Assembly: GCF_000427665.1 (NCBI RefSeq)
Contig: NZ_KE386572.1
Coordinates: 2,566,196 to 2,630,195 of the forward strand
DNA from: Geminicoccus roseus DSM 18922
GTDB lineage: Bacteria > Pseudomonadota > Alphaproteobacteria > Geminicoccales > Geminicoccaceae
Length of the DNA: 64,000 bases
Direction: 5' to 3'
Numbering within the stretch: position 1 is the first letter of the stretch; each line of letters opens with the position of its first letter. The notes under the pieces are model-generated. The model was not told the origin of the DNA. It searched no databases and saw nothing but the letters and a program-made list of their open reading frames with translations. This document shows positions 8,733 to 17,237 of the stretch, one piece after another. Made by a program: the position numbers and the translations under genes.

Positions 8733-9841
8733 TCCAGCCGGGTTCGGTCGGTGAACGGCAGGTCCAGCGAATTGGCGACCGCCTGGTAGGTGAGCTTGCC
8801 ATGCGCCACGTTCAGGCCTTCGGCCAGACCGGGATCGGCCTTGATCGCCGCCTTCCAGCCCTTGTTGGCCAGCGCCAGGGCATAGGGGAGGGTGGCGTTG
8901 TTCAGGGCATGGGTGGAGGTGCGGGCGACGGCGCCCGGCATGTTGGTCACGCAGTAATGGATCACGCCGTCGACCTCGTAGGTCGGGTCCGCATGGCTGG
9001 TGGGCTTGGAGGTCTCCGCGCAGCCGCCCTGGTCGATGGCGATGTCCACGAATACCGAGCCCGGCTTCATCCCGGCGATCATCTGCCGGGTGACCAGCTT
9101 GGGCGCCGCGGCACCCGGGATCAGCACGGCACCGATCACCAGGTCGGCGGCGGTGACGTGCTGCTCGATCGCGTCGATGGTGGAGAAGATCGTGTTCAGC
9201 GTCGGGCCGAACTGCAGGTCGAGCTCGTTGAGCCGCTCCAGCGAGCGGTCGATCACGGTGACCGCCGCTTCCATGCCCATCGCCATGCGCGCGGCATTGG
9301 TGCCGGACACGCCGCCGCCGATGATCACCACCCGCCCGGCCGGCACGCCCGGCACCCCGCCCAGAAGGGTGCCGGAGCCGCCCTGCGCCTTTTCCAGGCA
9401 GTGCGCGCCCACCTGGATCGACATCCGCCCGGCGACCTCGGACATGGGCGTCAGCAGGGGCAGCCGGCCGCGCTTGTCGGTGACGGTCTCGTACGCGATG
9501 CAGACCGCGCCGGATGCCATCAGCGCCTCGGTCTGCGGCTTGTCGGCGGCGAGGTGCAGGTAGGTGAACAGGATCTGGCCCGGGCGCAGCATGGCGCATT
9601 CGTGAAGCTGCGGCTCCTTGACCTTCACCACCATGTCGGTGCCGGCGAAGATCTCGTCCGGGGTCGCCACGATCTTTGCGCCGGCGCGGGCATAGGCGTC
9701 GTCGTCATAGCCGATGCCGGCGCCGGCCCCGGTCTCGACGCTGACCTCGTGGCCGTGATGCGCAAGCTCGCGCACGCTGGAGGGGACGAGACCGACCCGA
9801 TACTCGTGGGTCTTGATTTCCTTCGGGACACCGATGCGCAT
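8729..9841 (-). CDS. ald: Alanine dehydrogenase
   Basis: 370 residues, the usual family length. It catalyses the reversible oxidative deamination of L-alanine to pyruvate and ammonia with NAD. Residues known from Ald structures sit at the expected numbers: Arg15, Lys75 and His96 for substrate, and the GGGVSG dinucleotide loop at 175-180. The signature ends VTNMPGAVARTSTHALNN. Start at MRIGVPKEI (9841). The stop overlaps the MocR start by four bases, so regulator and enzyme share one transcript. Upstream, 221 bp separate it from the divergent TAXI-type binding protein gene. Possible roles are alanine catabolism or supply of amino groups. Confidence 0.95.
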   Translation of the reverse strand: MRIGVPKEIKTHEYRVGLVPSSVRELAHHGHEVSVETGAGAGIGYDDDAYARAGAKIVATPDEIFAGTDMVVKVKEPQLHECAMLRPGQILFTYLHLAADKPQTEALMASGAVCIAYETVTDKRGRLPLLTPMSEVAGRMSIQVGAHCLEKAQGGSGTLLGGVPGVPAGRVVIIGGGVSGTNAARMAMGMEAAVTVIDRSLERLNELDLQFGPTLNTIFSTIDAIEQHVTAADLVIGAVLIPGAAAPKLVTRQMIAGMKPGSVFVDIAIDQGGCAETSKPTSHADPTYEVDGVIHYCVTNMPGAVARTSTHALNNATLPYALALANKGWKAAIKADPGLAEGLNVAHGKLTYQAVANSLDLPFTDRTRLE

Positions 9842-10062
9842 CGTGGCTTCCTTGGTGCGGCTCGATGCAAGACGGTAGAAGCCGGAGCATGGGACCGCCA
9901 GTCTTTGGCACCAGTCGGCAAGACGATCTGGCACCAGTTTCCCGGCGACCCCAGGTGCGGCGGCCACAGCGGCCAGGCATTCCGGCGAATCCTGCCCATT
10001 CGCCTTGGCAACGCTAACATGGACATCTATCTCCGTTTTTGTCTCGGTCACTCGAGGGACTG

Positions 10063-11070
10063 ATGTCTCTGTCTCGCCGTTCGGTGCTGGGGTCGCTCGG
10101 GGTCGTTGCCGGGCTGGCCGGCCTGTCGACCTCCGGCCAAGCCGCGAGCTTCTTCCGGATCCTCACCGGCGCGCCATCCGGGACCTATTATCCGGTCGGC
10201 ACCGCGATCGCCGGCGTGATCGGCGCGCCCGAGGGCGGGCGGCCCTGCCGGCTGGGCGGTGGCTGCGGCGTGGAGGGCCTGGTGGCCCTGGTGCAGTCCT
10301 CGCGCGGCTCGGTGGAGAACGTCGAGGCGATCGAGAGCGCCGAGGTGGAAAGCGGATTCTGCCAGGCCGACATCGCCCATTTCGCCGCCAATGGCGAGGG
10401 CCCGTTCCAGGGAAGCCCCCCGTTCCAGAAGCTGCGCGGCATCTGCTCGCTGTTCGACGAGGCCCTGCATCTGGTGGTGATGCCCACCTCCAAGATCGCC
10501 GCGATCCGCGACCTGCGCGGAAGGAAGGTGGCGATCGGCTCGCCCGGCTCCGGCACCGCGATCACCGTCCACCGGGTGCTGGATGCGTTCGGGCTGACTG
10601 CCAGCGACGTCACCCTCGTCGAGATCGATGCCGTGGAAGCGCTGGGCCGGATGCGGCTCGGCACGCTGGACGGGATGTTCCTGATCGCCGGGGCGCCGGC
10701 CGAGGTGGTGTCCGAAGCCCTCTCGGCCCTGGACGCCCAGCTGGTCGGGATCGACGGCGGCGCCGTCGATCGCCTGCTCAAGGACAGTTCGTTCTTCACC
10801 CGCGCCACCATCGAGGCTGGCACCTATGCCCGCGCCTATGCCAGCCCGACCATCGCGATCCGCGCCCTCTGGCTGGTCTCGGCCGACGTGCCGGCCGAAC
10901 TGGTGCACGGCATCACCCAGGCCTTCTGGCATCCCCAGTCCCAGGCCTTCCTGCGCAACGTCCATCCGCGCCTGATCGACCTGGACCTCGCCCATGCGCT
11001 GGACGGCATGGAAGTCCCGCTCCACCCCGGCGCCGCGGAGTTCTACCGGGAACAGGGCTTCGTGCAGTGA
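10063..11070 (+). CDS. TAXI-type periplasmic solute-binding protein
   Basis: 335 residues. The N-terminus has a twin-arginine-like signal (SRRSVLGSLGVVAGLAGLS, cleavage near residue 27). The mature part begins with the TAXI-family pattern: RILTGAPSGTYYPVGTAIAG, then SRGSVENVEAIESAEVESGFCQADIAHFA, and a KVAIGSPGSGTA segment. TAXI receptors normally feed TRAP transporters with fused 4TM-12TM subunits; none is present here. Instead the stop codon overlaps the GTG start of an ABC ATPase gene (GTGA). Start at 10063 is supported by CGAGGGA upstream; an in-frame start at 10039 is less likely. It binds a small anionic or amino-acid-like solute by family precedent; substrate unknown. Confidence 0.88.
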   Translation: MSLSRRSVLGSLGVVAGLAGLSTSGQAASFFRILTGAPSGTYYPVGTAIAGVIGAPEGGRPCRLGGGCGVEGLVALVQSSRGSVENVEAIESAEVESGFCQADIAHFAANGEGPFQGSPPFQKLRGICSLFDEALHLVVMPTSKIAAIRDLRGRKVAIGSPGSGTAITVHRVLDAFGLTASDVTLVEIDAVEALGRMRLGTLDGMFLIAGAPAEVVSEALSALDAQLVGIDGGAVDRLLKDSSFFTRATIEAGTYARAYASPTIAIRALWLVSADVPAELVHGITQAFWHPQSQAFLRNVHPRLIDLDLAHALDGMEVPLHPGAAEFYREQGFVQ

Positions 11071-11819
11071 CCGCGCCGGTGGCGGTGCGGGTCGACGGGC
11101 TGGTCAAGCGCTACGGGCAGGTGGTGGCGGTGGACGGGCTGAGCTTCGCGATCCCGGCCGGGCGGACCACCGCCCTGCTCGGCGCGAACGGTGCGGGCAA
11201 GACCACCACCATCGCCATGCTGCTGGGGCTGCTCGCCCCCTCGGCCGGCTCGATCGAGATCTTCGGCCTGCCGATGCCGCGCCAGCGCAACCGCCTCCTG
11301 CCGCGCATGAACTTCTCCTCGCCCTATGTCGACCTGCCGCTGCGCCTGACCGTGCGGCAGAACCTGAAGGTCTATGCCGACCTGTACGGGATCCCGGACA
11401 CGGCCGGGCGGATCGCCGAACTGGTGGAGCGGCTGGACTTAAGCGCCTTCATCGACCGGCCGACCGGGCGGCTCTCGGCCGGGCAGAAGACCCGGGTGGT
11501 GCTGGCCAAGGCCCTGATCAACCAGCCGGACCTCCTGCTCCTGGACGAGCCGACCGCATCGCTCGATCCCGACACCGCCGACCGGCTGCGCCAGATGCTG
11601 GCCGACTACCAGGCCGAGCGCGGTGCCGCCGTGCTGCTGGCCTCGCACAACATGCTGGAGGTCGAGCGGCTGGCCCACCACGTGGTGATGCTGAAGGCCG
11701 GCCGGCTGGTGGCGGAGGGCTCGCCGGCCGAGCTGCTGGCGCGCTACGGCCGGACCGACATGGAGGAGGTGTTCCTCGACATCGCGCGCGGCCGCTCGCG
11801 GCGCATGGAGGAGGCATGA
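11067..11819 (+). CDS. ABC transporter ATP-binding protein (ABC-2 type)
   Basis: 250 residues. Walker A GANGAGKT is at 39-46, the signature loop reads LSAGQ rather than LSGGQ, Walker B is LLLLDEP and the H-loop is SHN. Sequence style (DGLVKRYGQVVAVDGLSF, then TDMEEVFLDIAR at the end) is that of exporter-type ABC-2 ATPases such as the CcmA/NatA/DrrA group. The GTG start overlaps the TAXI gene stop by four bases, and its own stop overlaps the permease ATG by four bases (ATGA). The three genes are therefore one translationally coupled unit. Confidence 0.9.
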   Translation: MTAPVAVRVDGLVKRYGQVVAVDGLSFAIPAGRTTALLGANGAGKTTTIAMLLGLLAPSAGSIEIFGLPMPRQRNRLLPRMNFSSPYVDLPLRLTVRQNLKVYADLYGIPDTAGRIAELVERLDLSAFIDRPTGRLSAGQKTRVVLAKALINQPDLLLLDEPTASLDPDTADRLRQMLADYQAERGAAVLLASHNMLEVERLAHHVVMLKAGRLVAEGSPAELLARYGRTDMEEVFLDIARGRSRRMEEA

Positions 11820-12625
11820 GCGCGCTCGGCCTGTCGCTGCGCCGGATCCGCGGCGTGTTCCGCCGGCACTGGTACCTCCTGACCGCGTCCTGGCCGCGCA
11901 TGCTGGACCTGGTCTACTGGCCGACCGTGCAGGTGATCCTGTGGGGGTTCATCACCCGGTTCCTGGCGACCGAAAGCTCGCTGGTGGCCAACGCGGCCGG
12001 GATCTTCCTCTCGGCCGTGCTGCTCTGGGACGTTTTGTTCCGAGGTCAGCTGGGCGTCAGCCTGAGCTTTCTGGAAGAGATGTACGCAAGGCATTTCGGC
12101 CATCTCTTCACCAGCCCGCTGCGGCCCTACGAGCATGTTTTCGCGGTGTTCCTGATCGCGATGATCCGGGTGAGCCTGGGCGTGGGCGGGGCGGCGCTGC
12201 TGGCGATCCCGATCCACGGCTTCTGGATCGGCGGCGCGCTCGGCTGGTCGACCGTCCTGTTCATGGCGGTGCTGATGGGCTTTGGCTGGTCGATCGGGCT
12301 GATGATCTCCGGCACGGTGATGCGCCTGGGGATGGGCGCGGAGAGCCTGGCCTGGGCGGCGATCTTCCTGATCCAGCCGCTGTCCGGCGTGTTCTACCCG
12401 ATCGAGACTCTGCCCGGCTGGGTGCAGGCGATCGCCTGGTGCCTGCCGACGGCCCCGGTGTTCGAGGGAATGCGGGCGGTGGTGATCGACAACCGCTTCG
12501 ACACCGGGCTGTTCGCCCAGGCGCTGGGTCTGCTGGCGGTCTGGCTGGCGATCGGGACGGGCGTGTACGCCCTCTTGTTCCGCTCGGTCCGCAAGCGGGG
12601 ACTCCTGCTGCAGACAGGCGAATAG
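11816..12625 (+). CDS. ABC-2 type transporter permease
   Basis: 269 residues with about six membrane helices and the ABC2_membrane layout: an N-terminal amphipathic region (LRRIRGVFRRHWYLLTASWP), DVLFRGQLGVSLSFLEEMYAR, and the conserved late segment IFLIQPLSGVFYPIETLPGW. The start ATG overlaps the ATPase stop. ABC-2 permeases usually export polysaccharides, drugs or lipids, which is unexpected downstream of a periplasmic binding protein. Its stop lies nine bases from the convergent pgeF stop. Confidence 0.9.
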   Translation: MSALGLSLRRIRGVFRRHWYLLTASWPRMLDLVYWPTVQVILWGFITRFLATESSLVANAAGIFLSAVLLWDVLFRGQLGVSLSFLEEMYARHFGHLFTSPLRPYEHVFAVFLIAMIRVSLGVGGAALLAIPIHGFWIGGALGWSTVLFMAVLMGFGWSIGLMISGTVMRLGMGAESLAWAAIFLIQPLSGVFYPIETLPGWVQAIAWCLPTAPVFEGMRAVVIDNRFDTGLFAQALGLLAVWLAIGTGVYALLFRSVRKRGLLLQTGE

Positions 12626-12634
12626 CGGCCGGCC

Positions 12635-13393
12635 TCAGGCCAGCACGATGGCGCTGGCCTGGGTCCCGAACGGGCCGCCGCCGGCAAGCGTGGTGCGCCG
12701 GTAGCTGAAGAAGCGCTCGGGCAGGGCGACGGTGTCCAGGCCGCTGGCCTGCACGGTGCGCACGCCGGCACGGCCCAGGCGCATGCAGACATAGGATTCC
12801 AGGTCGAAATAGGCGCGGTCGCCGCGGCCGGCGGTGAAGAAGGCCTCGGAGGCCGGATCCTCCTCCAAAAAGCGCGCTTCGAACTCCGGGCCGACCTGGT
12901 AGGAGCGCCGCTGGATGCAGGGACCGACCGCGGCGGCGATCCGGGCCGGATCGGCGCCGGCCTCCGCCATCGCCTGCACGACGCTCTCGACGATGCCGGA
13001 CAGCGCGCCTTTCCAGCCGGCATGGGCGGCGCCGATCACCCTTGCGTCCGCGTCGCCCAGGAGGATCGGCGCGCAGTCGGCGGTGGTGACCGCCAGGACC
13101 AGGCCCGGCTCGGTGGTGACCAGCGCGTCGGCGTCGGGCGCATCGTCGGGTGCCCAGGGCGTGGCGACCCGGACCGTGTCGGTGCCGTGGACTTGGCGGG
13201 CGACCACGAGCTCCCGGCCTTCCAGGGCCTCGGCCACGATCCGCCGGTTGGCCAGGACCCGGGCGCGCTCGTCGCCGGTGCGCAGCGCCATGTTCAGGCT
13301 GTCATAGGGCGGCTGGCTGGTGCCGCCCTGGCGGCCGAAGAAGCCGTGGCGGATGCCCGGGCGGCTGTCCAGGAGGGCGGTGGTGGTTCTCAC
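12635..13393 (-). CDS. pgeF: Purine nucleoside phosphorylase / polyphenol oxidase family protein (YfiH)
   Basis: 252 residues of the YfiH/LACC1-like family. The metal-site residues His69 (QVHGTD), Cys107 (TADCAPIL) and His124 (AAHAGWKG) are in place. Family members act on purine nucleosides (phosphorolysis or deamination) and have been linked to peptidoglycan editing. The GTG start at 13393 overlaps the upstream methyltransferase stop by four bases (GTGA), so it is the last gene of the lgt-midA-pgeF chain, an order seen in many alphaproteobacteria. Confidence 0.92.
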   Translation of the reverse strand: MRTTTALLDSRPGIRHGFFGRQGGTSQPPYDSLNMALRTGDERARVLANRRIVAEALEGRELVVARQVHGTDTVRVATPWAPDDAPDADALVTTEPGLVLAVTTADCAPILLGDADARVIGAAHAGWKGALSGIVESVVQAMAEAGADPARIAAAVGPCIQRRSYQVGPEFEARFLEEDPASEAFFTAGRGDRAYFDLESYVCMRLGRAGVRTVQASGLDTVALPERFFSYRRTTLAGGGPFGTQASAIVLA

Positions 13394-14502
13394 GGGGCGG
13401 CGCCTTCGGGGACGGACGTGTCGGGGGCAGGAAAGCCCGGCGGCAGCGGGCGGCCGGGTGCTGCCACGCCCAGCACCTTGAACAGGCGGCCCATCCGCGC
13501 CGGGTCGACCAGGCGCTGGCTGCGGCTCCACAGATCGGCGGCGGCGGCCTCGTCGAGGTTGCGGGCCAGGGCCTCGGTGCGCGGCTCGATGCCCAACGCG
13601 CGCAGATACTCGCCCTGCGGCACCGGGCCGGCGACCTCGCAGCCGGCGGCGCGGAACGCCGCCACGACCGGGCCGAAGTCGACCCGGCTGGTCAGGTCGA
13701 CCTCGCCCGGCAGGTCGAACGGGTCGTGGATCTTCTTGTGGCCGCGCACTGCCTGCACCGTGTCGCCGGTGGCTCCCTGGTAGACGTCGCCATAGTCGAT
13801 CAGGAGCGCGGCGCCGCCGGCGGCGACCAGGCGCTCGGCGATCGAGCGGGCCATGATCTCGCGGGCAGGGGAGATCTCGTGGATCGAGCCGTCCGGGCAG
13901 GCGGGCAGCGCGGGGCCCAGCGCCGAGGGACGCGGATCCAGCATCAGGCCGAGATGGCCGCTGCCGCTGATCCCGACCTTGCGCTCGAACCAGAGCCCGG
14001 ACAGGTGAACGAGCTGGCGGATCGGCAGGGCGTCGAGCAGCTCGTTGGCGACGAGGAACAGGGGGCCGGCCGCGGGCGCGTGCTCCAGCGTGTCGTACCA
14101 GCGCACCGGCAGGCCGCGCAGGCGGTTGGTCTGGAAGCTGCGCATCGAGGCGCTGACCTCGACCAGCGCCAGCGGCGCCAGGGCTTCCCGCGCACCCGGA
14201 GCCACGCCCAGCGCCCGCCACGCGTCCGCCATCAGCGTGCCCTTGCCGGGCCCGATCTCCGCCAGGGTGGCGGGCGCCGGCGATCCCTGGTCCAGCCAGG
14301 CCTGGACGAGCGACAGGCCGATCAGCTCGCCGAAGACCTGGGAGATTTCCGGCGAGGTGATGAAGTCGGCCCCCAGCGGCACCCGGGTCGCATAATAGCC
14401 ATGGCCCGGATGGTAGAGGCAGGTCTGCCACCACTCGTCCAGCCGGATCGGGCCTTCCGCCTCGATCTTGCGGCGCAGGAGCTGCAGCAGCGGCCCGCTC
14501 AT
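13390..14502 (-). CDS. MidA/NDUFAF7-like SAM-dependent methyltransferase
   Basis: 370 residues. The family features are visible: an N-terminal EWWQTCLYHPGHGYYATR segment with the conserved YY, then FITSPEISQVFGELIG, a SAM-binding EIGPGKGTLM, VANELLDALP, and GGAALLIDYGDV further on. The mitochondrial homologue NDUFAF7 dimethylates an arginine of a complex I subunit; bacterial targets are poorly defined. Both its start (ATGA with lgt) and stop (GTGA with pgeF) overlap neighbours by four bases, so expression is tightly coupled. Confidence 0.92.
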   Translation of the reverse strand: MSGPLLQLLRRKIEAEGPIRLDEWWQTCLYHPGHGYYATRVPLGADFITSPEISQVFGELIGLSLVQAWLDQGSPAPATLAEIGPGKGTLMADAWRALGVAPGAREALAPLALVEVSASMRSFQTNRLRGLPVRWYDTLEHAPAAGPLFLVANELLDALPIRQLVHLSGLWFERKVGISGSGHLGLMLDPRPSALGPALPACPDGSIHEISPAREIMARSIAERLVAAGGAALLIDYGDVYQGATGDTVQAVRGHKKIHDPFDLPGEVDLTSRVDFGPVVAAFRAAGCEVAGPVPQGEYLRALGIEPRTEALARNLDEAAAADLWSRSQRLVDPARMGRLFKVLGVAAPGRPLPPGFPAPDTSVPEGAAP

Positions 14503-15308
14503 GCCGGGCGGACCGCCCGGCGGGTGCGCAGGATCAGCCACAGCCCGACCAGCGCCACCGGCAGGGACAAAAGCTGGCCCATGGTCAGGCCGCCCATCAG
14601 GTAGCCCAGCTGCGCGTCGGGCTCCCGGGCGAACTCGACCAGGAAGCGGGCAAGCCCGTAGCCGAACAGGAAGGTGCCGCCGATCAGGCCGCGATCCTCC
14701 GGGGTGCGCGGCCTGAGCGCCAGCCATTGCACCGCGATCAGCAGGACCAGGCCCTCCAGGAAGGCCTCGTAGAGCTGGCTGGCATGGCGCGGTTCCGGGC
14801 CGCCGTTCGGGAAGACCACGCCGAACGGCAGGTCGGTGACCCGGCCGTACAATTCGCCGTTGATGAAGTTGGCGATCCGGCCGAACAGCAGGCCCAGGGG
14901 TGTCACCGCCGCCACCGCGTCGGCCACGTCCAGAAACGGCACGCGGCGCGAGCGGGCGAACCACCACATCGCCACCAGCACGCCGATCAGGCCGCCATGG
15001 AACGACATGCCGCCCTGCCAGACCATCAGGATCTGGGCAGGATTCTCCAGATAGGAGGGCAGGTTGTAGAACAGCACGTAGCCGAGCCTGCCGCCCAGGA
15101 TCACGCCCAGCGTGATGAAGAACAGGAGGTCGTCGACATCTTCCGGGGTGATCCGCCAGCCCGGCCGGGTGACCAGGCGCTTGGTCAGGTACCAGCCGAG
15201 CAGGAGGCCGCCGACATAGGCCAGGGCATACCAGCGCAGGGCGAACGGCCCGAACTGGACGATGACTGGGTCAATGTTAGGGAAGGCGATGGCGAGCAAC
15301 GGGGGCAA
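14499..15308 (-). CDS. lgt: Phosphatidylglycerol--prolipoprotein diacylglyceryl transferase
   Basis: 269 residues with about seven membrane helices. It transfers a diacylglyceryl group to the lipobox cysteine of prolipoproteins in the inner membrane. Signature GRIANFINGELYG is at 143-155, HGG (MSFHGGLIG) at 104-106 and GGRLGYVLFYN near 72. The start appears to be TTG at 15308 with a GGAA upstream; no ATG lies in frame near the first helix. It is the first gene of a three-gene overlapping chain. Confidence 0.93.
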   Translation of the reverse strand: MPPLLAIAFPNIDPVIVQFGPFALRWYALAYVGGLLLGWYLTKRLVTRPGWRITPEDVDDLLFFITLGVILGGRLGYVLFYNLPSYLENPAQILMVWQGGMSFHGGLIGVLVAMWWFARSRRVPFLDVADAVAAVTPLGLLFGRIANFINGELYGRVTDLPFGVVFPNGGPEPRHASQLYEAFLEGLVLLIAVQWLALRPRTPEDRGLIGGTFLFGYGLARFLVEFAREPDAQLGYLMGGLTMGQLLSLPVALVGLWLILRTRRAVRPA

Positions 15309-15405
15309 GGTCTGTTCCGGGTGCGGCTGGGTGCGAGCGCGGTCATGCCGGTTGGGAGCGACGGCTTCAAGCGAGGCCGGAGCGAACCGCGCGACAGCCT
15401 AGTCT

Positions 15406-15435
15406 TTGCGCCGGCCAGGGGAAGACCCATATAGG
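15406..15435 (+). promoter_or_regulatory. Possible sigma-70-like promoter for the UbiK gene
   Basis: TTGCGC (15406) and TATAGG (15430) are spaced 18 bp and lie 35 bp upstream of the UbiK start, inside the 161-bp lgt/ubiK divergent region. Match is modest. Confidence 0.3.
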
Positions 15436-15469
15436 CAAGCGGACGTAGCCGTCGCGCATGGAGGACAAG

Positions 15470-15745
15470 ATGCAGACCACGAGCCGGTTGTTCGACGATC
15501 TGGCCAAGGTGGCCGGCGGAGCGGTGAGCACGTTCGGCGCGGTGAAGGAGGAGATCGAAACCCGCGTCAAGGAACGAGTCGAGCGGCTGATGGCCGAGAT
15601 GGACCTGCCGACCGCCGACGAGGTCGCCGCGGTCCGGGCCATGGCTCAGAAGGCTCGCGAGGAACAGGACGTCCTGATGGAGCGGATCGCCGCCCTCGAG
15701 GCACGTGTGGCAATTCTGGAGAAAACAGCATCCGAAATCGACTGA
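15470..15745 (+). CDS. ubiK: UbiK/BMFP-type ubiquinone biosynthesis accessory factor
   Basis: 91 residues. The pattern is that of the membrane fusogenic BMFP/UbiK family: an N-terminal LFDDLAKVAGGAVSTFGAVKEE segment with the small-residue amphipathic helix, then a long charged coiled coil to the end (AREEQDVLMERIAALEARVA). UbiK helps ubiquinone assembly by binding the Ubi complex and lipids. The ATG at 15470 follows TGGAGG at five bases; the in-frame ATG at 15458 overlaps that ribosome site and is rejected. Divergent from lgt. Confidence 0.85.
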   Translation: MQTTSRLFDDLAKVAGGAVSTFGAVKEEIETRVKERVERLMAEMDLPTADEVAAVRAMAQKAREEQDVLMERIAALEARVAILEKTASEID

Positions 15746-15836
15746 TGGGCGAGTAGAACATGGCTCCCGCGTTGTCGACAAGCAACGCCTGAGGCATGCT
15801 CGGGGCAGAGCGCGCCCGACGCCGACCATTTTCCAA

Positions 15837-15856
15837 GGATCCCCGGCCAGGGATCC
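15837..15856. other. Stem-loop upstream of the YbjN-like gene
   Basis: GGATCCC-CGGCCA-GGGATCC forms a perfect 7-bp stem ending eight bases before the AGGAGAA ribosome site of the next gene. It could attenuate or stabilise the message; no U-run follows. Confidence 0.4.
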
Positions 15857-15874
15857 CTTCGTCAGGAGAAGCCA

Positions 15875-16387
15875 TTGACGATCATGCGCTCCGAAGTGGC
15901 CGAAGACGACGAACCTGCGTCGAACCCACTCGAAATGATCGAACACCTAGCCCAGCTCCGGGAATGGGACTGTGTCCGCAAGGACGACGACGAGCTGACC
16001 GTGGAGGTCGTCGGGTCCTGGTGCCGCTACCAGCTGATGATCACCTGGAACCCCGACCTCTGGGTGCTGCACTTCACGACCGCGCTCGACCTCAAGGTGC
16101 CGGCCAAGAAGCGCGAGCCGATCCGCCAGCTCCTGGCGCTCGCCAACGAGAAGCTCTGGCTCGGTCATTTCGACCTGTGGTCGGACGAGGACCTGCCGGT
16201 GTTCCGCCACGGCATGCTGGTGCGCGAGAGCGCCCTGCCGTCGCTGGAACTGATCGAGGACATCGTCGACATCTCGGTGGGCGAGTGCGAGCGGTTCTTC
16301 CCGGCCTTCCAGTTCGTGGTCTGGGGCGGCAAGAAGCCGGCCGAGGCGATGATGGCCGCCCTGCTGGAGACGGAGGGCGAGGCGTGA
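15875..16387 (+). CDS. YbjN domain-containing protein
   Basis: 170 residues, soluble, with the YbjN/T3SS-chaperone-like fold pattern: an N-terminal helix region (PLEMIEHLAQLREWDCVRKD), DDELTVEVVGSWCRYQL, a WNPDLWVLHFTTALDL strand pair, and LLALANEKLWLGHFDLW. The TTG start at 15875 is chosen because AGGAGAA lies four bases upstream; the ATG at 15884 is too far from it. Its stop overlaps the GTG start of proC by four bases. This ybjN-proC order is common in alphaproteobacteria; the function is not established. Confidence 0.88.
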   Translation: MTIMRSEVAEDDEPASNPLEMIEHLAQLREWDCVRKDDDELTVEVVGSWCRYQLMITWNPDLWVLHFTTALDLKVPAKKREPIRQLLALANEKLWLGHFDLWSDEDLPVFRHGMLVRESALPSLELIEDIVDISVGECERFFPAFQFVVWGGKKPAEAMMAALLETEGEA

Positions 16388-17211
16388 CCACCGAGCCGCA
16401 GAACGATCTGGCCACCGCGCGCGTGCTGCTGGTCGGCTGTGGCAAGATGGGCTCCGCCATGCTTCATGGCTGGCTGGCGGCGGGCCTGCCCGCCGCCAAC
16501 GCCCATGTGGTGGAGCCCGGGCCGACCGCCGGGGTGCCGCGGGGCGTGGACTGGGTGTTCAAGGCCGAGGAGCTTCCGGCCGACCTGGCGCCCGACGTGA
16601 TCGTGCTGGCCGTGAAGCCGCAGATGATGGACGCCGCCGCCGCCGGCTTCCGGCCGTTCGTGCAGCGCGGCGGGCTGGTGCTCTCGGTGGCGGCCGGCAA
16701 GACGATCGCCACCTATGAAGGCTATTTCGGCCATGGCACCCCGGTGGTGCGCGCCATGCCAAACACCCCGGCGGCGGTCGGGCGGGGCGCCAGCGTGCTG
16801 GTGGCGAACGGCCATGCCAGCCCGGACCAGCGCCGCCTGGCCGAGCAGCTGATGGCGGCGGTGGGCACCACCGACTGGATCGAGGACGAGCAGCTGATGC
16901 ACGTCGTCACCGCCATGTCGGGGGGCGGCCCCGCCTATGTGTTCCTGCTGATCGAGGCAATGGCCGCGGCTGCCGAGAAACTCGGCCTGCCGGCAGATCT
17001 GGCGATGCGGCTCGCACGTACCACGGTATCAGGAAGCGGCGAACTGGCGCGGCTCGTGCCCGAGCCGGCCGCCCAGCTGCGCAAGAACGTCACCAGCCCG
17101 AACGGCACCACCCAGGAAGCCCTGGCGGTGCTGATGGCGGATGACGGCATCCAGCAATTGTTCGACAAGGCGATCGCGGCGGCGGCCAGACGCTCCGAGG
17201 AGCTGGGCTGA
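16384..17211 (+). CDS. proC: Pyrroline-5-carboxylate reductase
   Basis: 275 residues. It reduces 1-pyrroline-5-carboxylate to L-proline with NAD(P)H, the last step of proline synthesis. GCGKMG at 18-23 is the dinucleotide loop, followed by VLAVKPQ, VRAMPNTPAAVG, the TAMSGGGPAYVFLLIEAM region and the C-terminal signature VTSPNGTTQEAL. The GTG start at 16384 overlaps the YbjN-like gene stop, so the two are coupled. Confidence 0.95.
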   Translation: MTTEPQNDLATARVLLVGCGKMGSAMLHGWLAAGLPAANAHVVEPGPTAGVPRGVDWVFKAEELPADLAPDVIVLAVKPQMMDAAAAGFRPFVQRGGLVLSVAAGKTIATYEGYFGHGTPVVRAMPNTPAAVGRGASVLVANGHASPDQRRLAEQLMAAVGTTDWIEDEQLMHVVTAMSGGGPAYVFLLIEAMAAAAEKLGLPADLAMRLARTTVSGSGELARLVPEPAAQLRKNVTSPNGTTQEALAVLMADDGIQQLFDKAIAAAARRSEELG

Positions 17212-17237
17212 CCGTCCCGATCGGGAAAGGGACGGAG

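Noticed and set aside
8729-10062. Assigning the ald-mocR pair to taurine degradation
   Set aside because: TauR is a MocR protein and Ald can act in taurine use, but no taurine transaminase, sulfoacetaldehyde enzyme or TauABC gene is in the window.
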